Shown: positions 7,195-13,865 of the stretch, in pieces
Layout of the letters: each line of letters starts with the position of its first letter
Position numbering within the stretch: the stretch's first letter is position 1
Source of the DNA: Desulfovirgula sp.
GTDB taxonomy: Bacteria; Bacillota; Desulfotomaculia; Desulfotomaculales; Desulfovirgulaceae
Direction of reading: 5' to 3'
DNA: 36,797 bases
Assembly: GCA_020725525.1 (NCBI GenBank)
Contig: DYEX01000156.1
Span: forward strand, 1 to 36,797
Position numbers and translations under genes: made by a program
Notes under the pieces: model-generated
What the model was told of the DNA's origin: nothing
What the model saw: the letters and a program-made list of their open reading frames with translations, nothing else
The model's database searches: none

Positions 7195-8205
7195 TTATCC
7201 CGTAGCCAGAGTTTTTTCCTGCGGTTCTTTCTTACGCCTTTTCAACGCCGCATTATATCCCAGAGCCGGATCTGCCCTTAAGGATAAGAGCCGCCGCACC
7301 CCCAGTTTTTCCAGATAACACATATGATCCGGTATCTCCAGTACCCATTCAGAAAGCCATTTTTTAAAAGCCAGTTCGCTCTTGCTGGCAGCCACATATT
7401 CATTGAAAAAGGCGGAATCGGTATCGTACATGCCGGCTAATGTAGTGGGATGAGCACCAAAGGGCACTTCTACAATGACGTCCACCACTTCTTTGGGGAT
7501 GACGTTCAGTTCCGGCTGGGAACGGAGATAGTCCTCAGAAGTAATGTATTCGGCCGTAACTATGGTTGTTCTGGCGGCCATGGCAGCGTAATAGTCCAGG
7601 AAAGGCCCCCCGTAAATGCGCACAGTTCCTTCCTCACCCACCATTTGAACATGAATAATGGCAAAATCCGGCTTTAAGGCTGGAACCAGTACGACCTCTC
7701 CTTCTCCCCAGAAAGGATCGTTCATAACCTGTACTTTTTGACGCGGTACTTTTGGATCCTTACCACGATGAGGAGCCAGAAGATCATACTCCGGGTTGAT
7801 TATGTCCGTACCGCGCAGGGACAGCGTGGGCATGAAGGGCACACCCATCGCTCCCGCCAAAAGACGCAGCGCACCCGTCTGCACCGTCCAGTCATCGTGG
7901 AGATACCCGGTTCTATCCAGCCCGCCTTTTTCGTAATAACGCCTGAAACAGTACGGGTGGCCCAGAACTTCATGGCCAATGTAGTTGGTCTCACACAACC
8001 GAATACAACCGGCTCCAATCAAAAGGTCATTCTCCGGCCCACCGGGGTTACTAACCAGATGCAAATTCTTTTTCCCCTGCCGGATAATTTCATAGACTGC
8101 TGCCATAGGCTTGCGTGTAACTGTCCAGCCGCCAAAAACCACGGTCGCTCCATCAGGAATCAGGGCCACAGCCTCAGATAAACTCATGCGTTTGCTCGTT
8201 TTCAT
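7195..8205 (-). CDS. Class I CoA-transferase, alpha subunit (GctA/IpdA-like)
   Basis: About 336 residues. VVFGGWTVTRKPMAAVYEI near the N-terminus and SNPGGPENDLLIGAG are typical of the alpha subunit of CoA-transferase family I. FAIIHVQMVGEEGTVRIYG and the VIVEVPFGAHPTTLAGMYD segment follow. Two ATGs lie six bases apart; GGGGAG abuts the first (8211) and is six bases from the second (8205), which is preferred. It forms a two-gene operon with the beta subunit, from the promoter at 8458-8486. The homologues use dicarboxylic acids (glutaconate) or CoA esters; the substrate here is unknown. Confidence 0.88.
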   Translation of the reverse strand: MKTSKRMSLSEAVALIPDGATVVFGGWTVTRKPMAAVYEIIRQGKKNLHLVSNPGGPENDLLIGAGCIRLCETNYIGHEVLGHPYCFRRYYEKGGLDRTGYLHDDWTVQTGALRLLAGAMGVPFMPTLSLRGTDIINPEYDLLAPHRGKDPKVPRQKVQVMNDPFWGEGEVVLVPALKPDFAIIHVQMVGEEGTVRIYGGPFLDYYAAMAARTTIVTAEYITSEDYLRSQPELNVIPKEVVDVIVEVPFGAHPTTLAGMYDTDSAFFNEYVAASKSELAFKKWLSEWVLEIPDHMCYLEKLGVRRLLSLRADPALGYNAALKRRKKEPQEKTLATG

Positions 8206-8216
8206 TTCCATCTCCC

Positions 8217-8399
8217 CTATTCAGTTACGGGTTTTGCCGAAATTAAAGCAAAATAATTACAATACCCGGTATCGAACATCCTATGGCCACTGAAGGGCGT
8301 ATATCCAGAGCCGGTGGTGTTGATCATAAAACCGTACAGGAAAATCGCACTTCCCACCAAGGAGATGTAAAGAATAATCTTGCGCGCTCCGGTTAATAC
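8217..8399 (-). pseudogene. Possible decayed or non-AUG small membrane ORF ahead of the CoA-transferase
   Basis: On the minus strand about 60 sense codons run to a TAG at 8217 that touches the next gene's ribosome-binding site. The translation has a hydrophobic segment (KIILYISLVGSAIFLYGF) followed by TTGSGYTPFSGHRMFDTGY and ends AKPVTE, which looks protein-like. There is no good start: upstream in frame come a GTG and then a TAA, and only ATT (8378) has a GGAG at suitable distance. It could be a gene with a rare start, a gene broken by a stop codon, or chance. Confidence 0.35.
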
Positions 8400-8429
8400 T
8401 TAATAAAACACCCCCTCGACAAATGGCAT

Positions 8430-8446
8430 TAATGGTCCTACCATTA
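8430..8446. promoter_or_regulatory. Putative FadR/GntR-type operator of the CoA-transferase operon
   Basis: TAATGGTCCTACCATTA has perfect seven-base arms around three central bases and contains TGGTNNNACCA. It begins about 12 bases beyond the -10 box of the promoter at 8458-8486, over the first transcribed bases. It has the same core as the site before meaB. Confidence 0.65.
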
Positions 8447-8457
8447 TATTTGTTACT

Positions 8458-8486
8458 ATATTATTACCACTTGCCATTATTGTCAA
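8458..8486 (-). promoter_or_regulatory. Sigma-A-type promoter of the CoA-transferase operon
   Basis: TTGACA (8481-8486), 17 bases, TAATAT (8458-8463) on the minus strand. Both boxes and the spacing are identical to those of the meaB promoter. Confidence 0.7.
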
Positions 8487-8651
8487 TAGTCTGTCTAATC
8501 AAGAAATCTTTGAAGTAACCGCCTCTACCAGGCCACGCCATTTATGAAAACGTGCTAACTTTTCCAAACTTTGCCCTAAAAAACTCCTGGTAATATGCCG
8601 AACCACAGGAGGAATTCGCCACAAAAAGAGCGAATATTTTAAAACGTATGG

Positions 8652-8662
8652 TGGTCATACCA
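8652..8662. promoter_or_regulatory. Third TGGTNNNACCA site, upstream of the glcD-like gene
   Basis: TGGTCATACCA lies 32 bases before the glcD-like start codon. Its flanks are less symmetric than those of the other two sites. The rest of the gap (8487-8694) shows no gene: there is a short hairpin (ATTCGC/GCGAAT, 8614-8635) followed by ATTTT, and an AGGAGG at about 8608 with no start codon behind it. No clear promoter for the glcD-like gene was found. Confidence 0.5.
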
Positions 8663-8694
8663 TCAGACTATTATCTTTCCGAGGGGGAAGTTCT

Positions 8695-10092
8695 ATGTTC
8701 GTCGCACAGGCCATCGCAGCGTTGCGCCGGGAACTGGGCGAAGAAAATGTAATTACCTCGCCCGAAGACTTGCTCTGTTACTCCTATGACGCCACGGCCG
8801 ACCTGCCCGAGCAAAAGCCCGATGTGGTAGTCACCCCGGAAAACGTGGATCAGGTGGTGAAAGTGGTCAAGATTGCCCGCCAGTTTCGTTTGCCCATTTA
8901 CCCCCGCGGTTCGGGAACAAATTTAAGCGGCGGCACAGTTCCCATCAAAGGGGGAATTGTGCTCAGCACTTTAAAAATGAACCGCATTCTGGAAATAGAT
9001 CCTTCCAACCTGACGGCCACGGTGCAGCCCGGGGTGATCATTCAGGACTTGAATAATGCCGTGGCCCCCTACGGTTTGATTTACCCGCCCGACCCGGGCA
9101 CGGTGGCCACCGCCACCATGGGAGGAAGCGTGGCCGAGTGTTCCGGAGGACTGAGGGGGCTCAAGTACGGGGTCACCAGGCATTATGTCATGGGGCTGGA
9201 AGTAGTGCTGGCCGGCGGGGAGGTAATCCGGTATGGAGGCAAGACGGTGAAAAATGTAACGGGCTACGACCTGGTCCGGTTGTTTACCGGCTCCGAAGGC
9301 ACCCTGGGGATCATTACGGAAATTATTGTCCGCCTGATCCCGGCTCCCCAGGCCAGGGAAACCATGCTGGCCGGTTTCAGCCGCCTGGCCGGCGCGGGAA
9401 ATGCCGTTGCTGATATCATCGGGCAAAAGGTAATCCCGGCCACCCTGGAAATTATGGACCGGGTTACGGTGGAAACCGTAGAAAATTTTGCCCACGTCGG
9501 CTTGCCCACCGATGTGGCGGCCATCCTGCTCATCGAGGTGGACGGGATTCCCGAAGTGGTAAAATCCGAGGCGGCCGCCGTCAGGCAGGTTATTGCCAAA
9601 AACGGTGGCTGGGTCAAAACGGCGGAAAATGATGAAGAACGGGAAAAATTATGGAATGCCCGCCGGGCCGCCCTGCCCGCCCTGGCCCGCCGCAAGCCCA
9701 CCACCATCCTGGAGGACGCCACCGTGCCCAGGAGCAAGATCACGGATATGCTCCTGGCCGTAGAAGACATCGGCAGGCGTTACAACCTGGTTATCGGCAC
9801 CTTTGGGCACGCCGGTGACGGCAACCTGCACCCGACCATCCTGGCCGATGCCCGCAACGAGGAGGAGATGGAGCGGGTACGCCAGGCCGTGGAAGAAATC
9901 TTCCGCGCGGCCTTGAGCCTGGGAGGCACCCTTTCCGGGGAGCACGGGATCGGCATCGCCAAAAAGCAATTTCTCCCCTGGGAGATGGGCAATTCGGGCG
10001 TGCAGGTACTCAAGAAAATCAAGCAGGCCTTAGATCCGGACAATCTCCTCAACCCGGGCAAAATTGTGGATCTTGAGGAGGGGCAGGCATGA
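8695..10092 (+). CDS. GlcD-like FAD-binding 2-hydroxyacid dehydrogenase subunit
   Basis: 465-residue FAD oxidoreductase of the PCMH/vanillyl-alcohol-oxidase fold, the family of GlcD, D-lactate and D-2-hydroxyglutarate dehydrogenases. The FAD pyrophosphate loop PRGSGTNLSGGTVP is at 70-83, with VTGYDLVRLFTGSEGTLGIITE in the middle. The C-terminal substrate domain holds FGHAGDGNLHP and SGEHGIG. The ATG is five bases after GAGGGGGAAG. It overlaps the next gene by four bases (ATGA), so the two are translated together. The electron acceptor partner is the Fe-S protein next door. The substrate cannot be told; glycolate, D-lactate or another 2-hydroxyacid are options. It is divergent from the CoA-transferase operon. 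Confidence 0.9.
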   Translation: MFVAQAIAALRRELGEENVITSPEDLLCYSYDATADLPEQKPDVVVTPENVDQVVKVVKIARQFRLPIYPRGSGTNLSGGTVPIKGGIVLSTLKMNRILEIDPSNLTATVQPGVIIQDLNNAVAPYGLIYPPDPGTVATATMGGSVAECSGGLRGLKYGVTRHYVMGLEVVLAGGEVIRYGGKTVKNVTGYDLVRLFTGSEGTLGIITEIIVRLIPAPQARETMLAGFSRLAGAGNAVADIIGQKVIPATLEIMDRVTVETVENFAHVGLPTDVAAILLIEVDGIPEVVKSEAAAVRQVIAKNGGWVKTAENDEEREKLWNARRAALPALARRKPTTILEDATVPRSKITDMLLAVEDIGRRYNLVIGTFGHAGDGNLHPTILADARNEEEMERVRQAVEEIFRAALSLGGTLSGEHGIGIAKKQFLPWEMGNSGVQVLKKIKQALDPDNLLNPGKIVDLEEGQA

Positions 10093-11357
10093 GCATTTTT
10101 GACGGGCTGGCGGCGGTGGAAGAAGAAATACTTAAATGCATGAAATGCGGCAACTGCCAGGCTGTTTGCCCTTTATACCAGGAATCCCGGCGGGAACCGG
10201 CCGTGGCCCGGGGGAAAATCCGCCTGGCCGCGGCGGTCCTGGAGGGCAAGCTGGAACCAACGGCCGGGCTGGCCGAGCGCTTCGCCCTTTGTCTCACCTG
10301 CCTGGCCTGTGTGGCCTCGTGTCCCTCCGGCGTGAAGGTGGACCGGATCATCCTGGCCGCCAGAACGGCCCTGACCCAGCGGAAAGGGCTGCCCTTCATA
10401 AAGAAGACCGTGTTTACCGGCCTCAGCCGCCCCCGCCTTTTTGATCTGGGGGTAAAAACCGCCGCCCGCATACAGGGACTGTTATTTAAACACATTGAGC
10501 CGGGAAAGATGCAGCCCCGCTTCCCTATCGGCCTGGAACTGCGCCGGATCCTTCCTCCTCTGGCACCGGTTCCCTTCCGGGACCAGGTGGCGGAAAAGCA
10601 TACGGTCGAACGGCCCGTGGCCACGGTGGCCTTCTTTACCGGCTGTATGACCAATTACCTTTATCCCGGGATCGGACAGGCCGCCCTGCGCGTCCTGAAG
10701 GCCCACGGGGTGGACGTGATTATCCCCCGTCTGCAGCACTGCTGCGGTGCTCCCATCCTGTACAACGGTGCGGCGGACATGGCCCTGGAAATGGCCAGAT
10801 CCCACGTGGATTTATTCAGCGGTGTGCAGGCCGACGCCATTATCACCGTGTGCGGGACGTGCGGGGAAGCCTTTAAACACCTGTACCCGGAACTGCTGGA
10901 GGATATTTCCGGATACGGGAAAAGGGCACGGGAAGTGGCCGCCAAAATCCTTGATATAACCCAGTTCCTGCACAGGCTGCCCTTTGACCCGAAGCTGTTC
11001 AAGGCGTTGGAACTGGCCGTCACCTACCACCAGCCCTGTCACCTGGGCCGCGGTCTGGGCGTAGCGCAGGAGCCCCTTTCCATCATCCGGAGCATTCCCG
11101 GGGTCAATTACCTGCCCCTCAAGGAACCGGCCCGGTGCTGCGGCAATGCCGGCTCCTTCAGCCTGACCCATTACGATTTGTCCTATCAGATTCTCACCCG
11201 CAAGTTAAAAGATATCGAAGGAACCGGCGCACAACTGGTGGTTACCGGTTGTCCCGCCTGCCGGATGCACCTGACCGACGGGCTGACCCAGGAGCAGATG
11301 CCCCAGAATGTGGTGCACACGGTGGAGCTGCTGGCCAGGTCCCTTGATGAAGAGTAA
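10089..11357 (+). CDS. GlcF-like iron-sulfur heterodisulfide-reductase-type subunit
   Basis: 422 residues. Two [4Fe-4S] ferredoxin motifs are visible, Cys17-20-23-27 and Cys68-71-74-78, followed by two CCG domains: FFTGCMTNYLYPG with CCGAPILYNG, and YHQPCHLGRGLG with CCGNAGSFSL. This layout is that of GlcF and related subunits that pass electrons from the FAD partner to quinone or another carrier. It is translationally coupled to the glcD-like gene and ends at a terminator. No GlcE-like subunit is present, so this is the two-subunit form. Confidence 0.92.
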   Translation: MSIFDGLAAVEEEILKCMKCGNCQAVCPLYQESRREPAVARGKIRLAAAVLEGKLEPTAGLAERFALCLTCLACVASCPSGVKVDRIILAARTALTQRKGLPFIKKTVFTGLSRPRLFDLGVKTAARIQGLLFKHIEPGKMQPRFPIGLELRRILPPLAPVPFRDQVAEKHTVERPVATVAFFTGCMTNYLYPGIGQAALRVLKAHGVDVIIPRLQHCCGAPILYNGAADMALEMARSHVDLFSGVQADAIITVCGTCGEAFKHLYPELLEDISGYGKRAREVAAKILDITQFLHRLPFDPKLFKALELAVTYHQPCHLGRGLGVAQEPLSIIRSIPGVNYLPLKEPARCCGNAGSFSLTHYDLSYQILTRKLKDIEGTGAQLVVTGCPACRMHLTDGLTQEQMPQNVVHTVELLARSLDEE

Positions 11358-11360
11358 AAG

Positions 11361-11384
11361 AGGGGGTTAAAGCCCCCCTTTTTT
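11361..11384 (+). terminator. Rho-independent terminator after the glcF-like gene
   Basis: AGGGGG pairs with CCCCCT around a seven-base loop and runs into six T. It lies between convergent genes and may also help end transcripts from the terC side. Confidence 0.8.
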
Positions 11385-11385
11385 G

Positions 11386-12096
11386 TTACCCCTGTTGGGT
11401 AGGTACCTCCCGCTTAAGTGGCGCCTGCTTATGCCCGCGCCGCTTCAGGTACCAACCGGCACCCAGCACGAGCAGGGTTACCCCGGCCGGAATAATAATT
11501 TCCACCGGTACATAATCAATGTTCGAAACCAGCCGGTGCACCACCCTGTCTTCCACCAGCATTTTGCCGGCCGTCCAGGCCAGCACACCAGCCCCGGCAA
11601 AAATAAGAATGGGGTACCTTTCCACCAGCAGGGAAACTAACTGGCTGCCAAAAATGACAATGGGAATACTTAAGACAAGCCCAAAGACAACCAGCGCAAT
11701 GCTCCCGTGGGCCGCGGCGGCTACGGCCAGTACATTGTCCAGGCTCATTACCACATCGGCTATAATAATAGTTTTGATGGCACCGGTGAGATTCTCTGCG
11801 GCATCAACGCCTACTTCTTTGTGCGGCAACAATAATTTCAAGGCCACCCAGGTTAACAATATTCCCCCGGCCGCCTGCAGGAAGGGGATGGCAAGCAGCA
11901 AAGTCACGCCGCAAGTTAAAATGATGCGCAGGACAACCGCACCGCCCGTACCCCAAAGGAGAGCCCGGCGTTTTTGTGCCGGCGGCAACCCCCGGCAGGC
12001 CAGGCCAATGACCAGGGCGTTATCGCCGGCAAGCAATAAGTCGGCAATGATAATAGTAAGTATGGCGAACAGGTTTTGGGCGTTCAGCCATTCCAT
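11386..12096 (-). CDS. TerC-family integral membrane protein, probable manganese exporter
   Basis: 236-residue hydrophobic protein with about seven membrane helices. The conserved acidic motifs LLAGDNALVIGLA near the N-terminus and DVVMSLDNVLAVAAAA near the middle are the metal-site signatures of the TerC / YceF / YkoY group. The C-terminus is basic. An upstream RNA resembles the yybP-ykoY Mn2+ riboswitch, which in Bacillus controls YkoY and related TerC proteins, so manganese efflux or metalation of exported proteins is the likely role. Confidence 0.88.
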   Translation of the reverse strand: MEWLNAQNLFAILTIIIADLLLAGDNALVIGLACRGLPPAQKRRALLWGTGGAVVLRIILTCGVTLLLAIPFLQAAGGILLTWVALKLLLPHKEVGVDAAENLTGAIKTIIIADVVMSLDNVLAVAAAAHGSIALVVFGLVLSIPIVIFGSQLVSLLVERYPILIFAGAGVLAWTAGKMLVEDRVVHRLVSNIDYVPVEIIIPAGVTLLVLGAGWYLKRRGHKQAPLKREVPTQQG

Positions 12097-12149
12097 TGAT
12101 TGTTCACCTCCAATCAGACAATATGGGTTTCCAATTTCCCGCCGGCAGG

Positions 12150-12189
12150 AAAAATGAAGACCTTCACCTTTTTCACAGGTGAAGGTCTT
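12150..12189 (-). terminator. Intrinsic terminator forming the riboswitch expression platform
   Basis: Minus-strand hairpin AAGACCTTCACCT / AGGTGAAGGTCTT, a perfect 13-base stem with a seven-base loop, followed by CATTTTT. It stands between the aptamer and the terC-family start codon, as expected for an attenuating riboswitch. Confidence 0.85.
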
Positions 12190-12270
12190 GCAAACGGCTT
12201 AAAACCGCCCCGGCAGCGGGCCTGCAGGCCGAACTGACGCCACCGGGAAAGCTTGCTACTCCCCTTCTGA
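12190..12270 (-). ncRNA. yybP-ykoY (manganese) riboswitch aptamer
   Basis: The minus-strand leader starts AAGGGGAGTAGC, the hallmark first segment of the yybP-ykoY element, followed by a GC-rich arm with GGCCTGCAGGCC and a closing segment before the terminator hairpin. The element is directly upstream of a TerC-family gene, its classic context. I judged this from motif and position, without a covariance model. Confidence 0.75.
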
Positions 12271-12275
12271 AATTT

Positions 12276-12304
12276 AGCATAGCAGGGACCAGGGGGTTTG
12301 TCAA
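12276..12304 (-). promoter_or_regulatory. Promoter of the riboswitch-terC unit
   Basis: TTGACA (12299-12304), 17 bases, TATGCT (12276-12281) on the minus strand. Transcription would start at about 12270, right at the aptamer. Confidence 0.65.
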
Positions 12305-12345
12305 TGATAAAATTGTACAGGGAGGCACTTCCAGAAGAAGTTATT

Positions 12346-12924
12346 CTACTGGTTGCTTAATTTTTCCACAGCCTTCTCCAGCATCTCCACGGTCATGGGC
12401 CCGGTGTGTATATCCCGGATGATGCCTTCCCGGTCGATAAAGAAGGTGGTGGGAATGGCCCGCACCAGGTATTCCTGCGCCGTGCTATTCCTGGTATCCA
12501 GCAAAACTGGGAAAGTGTAGCCCCCGGCCTTCAAAAAGTCCTTTACATGGGCGGCAGATTTTTCGCTGGCCGTGAGGTTAACTGCCAGCACCTGAATCTC
12601 CCGGCCCCTTTTTTCATAGAAACTCTGGATGGCGGGCATCTCCTCCCGGCAGGGAGGGCACCAGGTGGCCCAGAAATTGAGCACTACCGGCCGGCCCCTG
12701 AAGTTAGAAAGGGAAACCGCCTTCCCGCCGGTGGTGGTCAGGGTGAAATCGGGGGCCCGCTGGCCCACTCCCGTGCCCGTTTGAACACCGTTCTCCCCTT
12801 TAACGGCAGCGCCGGGTGGTGTGACGTCCTTCCCCCTTTCCTTGCCAAAGGACCAAACGTAAGCAGCAATAAGGCTTACAATTACCACAGAGAGGACGAC
12901 CACAGAAAACAGCCTTTTATTCAC
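12346..12924 (-). CDS. TlpA/ResA-like membrane-anchored thioredoxin
   Basis: 192 residues with an N-terminal membrane anchor (about 5-25) and a thioredoxin-fold domain facing outward. The redox motif W-C-P-P-C is at Cys89/Cys92 in [15 protein letters not shown], and the cis-Pro segment is [10 protein letters not shown]. Start is GTG with AGGAGGAGG about seven bases upstream. It lies 21 bases downstream of ccdA. The pair would pass reducing equivalents from the cytoplasm to apocytochrome c or other exported thiol proteins. Confidence 0.9.
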   Translation of the reverse strand: MNKRLFSVVVLSVVIVSLIAAYVWSFGKERGKDVTPPGAAVKGENGVQTGTGVGQRAPDFTLTTTGGKAVSLSNFRGRPVVLNFWATWCPPCREEMPAIQSFYEKRGREIQVLAVNLTASEKSAAHVKDFLKAGGYTFPVLLDTRNSTAQEYLVRAIPTTFFIDREGIIRDIHTGPMTVEMLEKAVEKLSNQ

Positions 12925-12945
12925 CTTAAAGCCTCCTCCTATTCA

Positions 12946-13707
12946 TCAAAGAGAAAATGGGACGTAGCCCGAGAGGCGGGCGAAGGAATTGGTAAGCACC
13001 AGCAAACCCACACCAATCATCAACCAGCCGCCCACCCTGGTCACCAGGGGCAGAAGGGAAGCATGGCGGCGTAAAGCCTGCACCAGGTGGCCCAGGCCCA
13101 GGGCGGCTGCTAAAAAGGGCAGGGCCAGGCCCAGGGCGTAGATTACCAGCAGGCAGGCTCCCTGGATAAGGCTTTCGCTCTGGCCGGCCAGCAGTAAAAT
13201 CGAAGCGAGAATGGGGCTGATGCAGGGCACCCAGCCGGCGGAAAAAGCCATGCCCATCACAAGGGAGTTTATCCAGCCTGCTTTTTGGGGTACAAAATGA
13301 ACCCTCTTTTCCCTCATCAGCCAGTTAAGGCGCAGCAGGCCCGCCATGTGCAGCCCGAAGAAGATAATCAACAATCCGCTCACCTGCCGCAGCAGGTTCT
13401 GGTGGCGGAGCAGCAGTTTGCCCAGGGCGCTGGCGGAAAGCCCGAGGACTACGAAAACCAGGCTGAAGCCGGCCACAAACAAAAGGGCGTTGGTCAGGAG
13501 CAAAAAGCGCAGGCGCGCCGTCCCCGGTGCCGTTAACTCCGTTACCGAAACTCCGGTTAAATACGCCATGTAGGTGGGTATTAAAGGCAGTACGCACGGG
13601 GACAGGAACGAAACCAGCCCGGCGAGAAAGGCCGCCCCCAGGGAAACATTCACTTCCGGCAACAACAACCCCCCTGTTCCAGTGTTTGCCTCACCCACTG
13701 CCCGCAC
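12946..13707 (-). CDS. ccdA: CcdA-type thiol-disulfide transporter
   Basis: 253-residue six-helix membrane protein of the CcdA/DsbD core family. The two redox cysteines lie in SFLSPCVLPLIPTY (Cys38) and GWVPCISPILAS. It passes electrons across the membrane to partners such as the TlpA/ResA-like protein encoded next. Start is a GTG with GGGGAG nine bases upstream, which gives about 20 more N-terminal residues than many CcdA proteins; TTG codons near 13670 are an alternative after a GGGGGG run. Confidence 0.9.
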   Translation of the reverse strand: MRAVGEANTGTGGLLLPEVNVSLGAAFLAGLVSFLSPCVLPLIPTYMAYLTGVSVTELTAPGTARLRFLLLTNALLFVAGFSLVFVVLGLSASALGKLLLRHQNLLRQVSGLLIIFFGLHMAGLLRLNWLMREKRVHFVPQKAGWINSLVMGMAFSAGWVPCISPILASILLLAGQSESLIQGACLLVIYALGLALPFLAAALGLGHLVQALRRHASLLPLVTRVGGWLMIGVGLLVLTNSFARLSGYVPFSL

Positions 13708-13822
13708 CGTACCGGACTCCCCGGTAAAAGGTGCTTATTGCCAGGGAAAACTGAAATAGCTTCTTACGGCAGGGGTAATTATCTATATATCGCAATTATA
13801 CGATACAAATGCCGGGAAGGAA

Positions 13823-13849
13823 AGAAAAAAATCCCGGTTTGACCGGGAC
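13823..13849 (-). terminator. Rho-independent terminator after the SLH protein gene
   Basis: Minus-strand TCCCGGT-CAA-ACCGGGA, a perfect seven-base stem, followed by seven T, 17 bases past the stop codon. Confidence 0.88.
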
Positions 13850-13865
13850 AGTAAGCAGGTTCGGG

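Noticed and set aside
1954-8205. Ordinary methylmalonyl-CoA (propionate) pathway
   Set aside because: The mutase active-site residues differ, and no epimerase, transcarboxylase or propionyl-CoA carboxylase gene lies in the window.
8614-8635. Hairpin ATTCGC/GCGAAT followed by ATTTT upstream of the glcD-like gene
   Set aside because: The six-base stem with a ten-base loop and a short T run is too weak to call a terminator or a riboswitch.
10049-10654. 201-codon minus-strand open frame opposite glcF
   Set aside because: The plus strand carries clear Fe-S motifs in the same place; the antisense frame has no domain.
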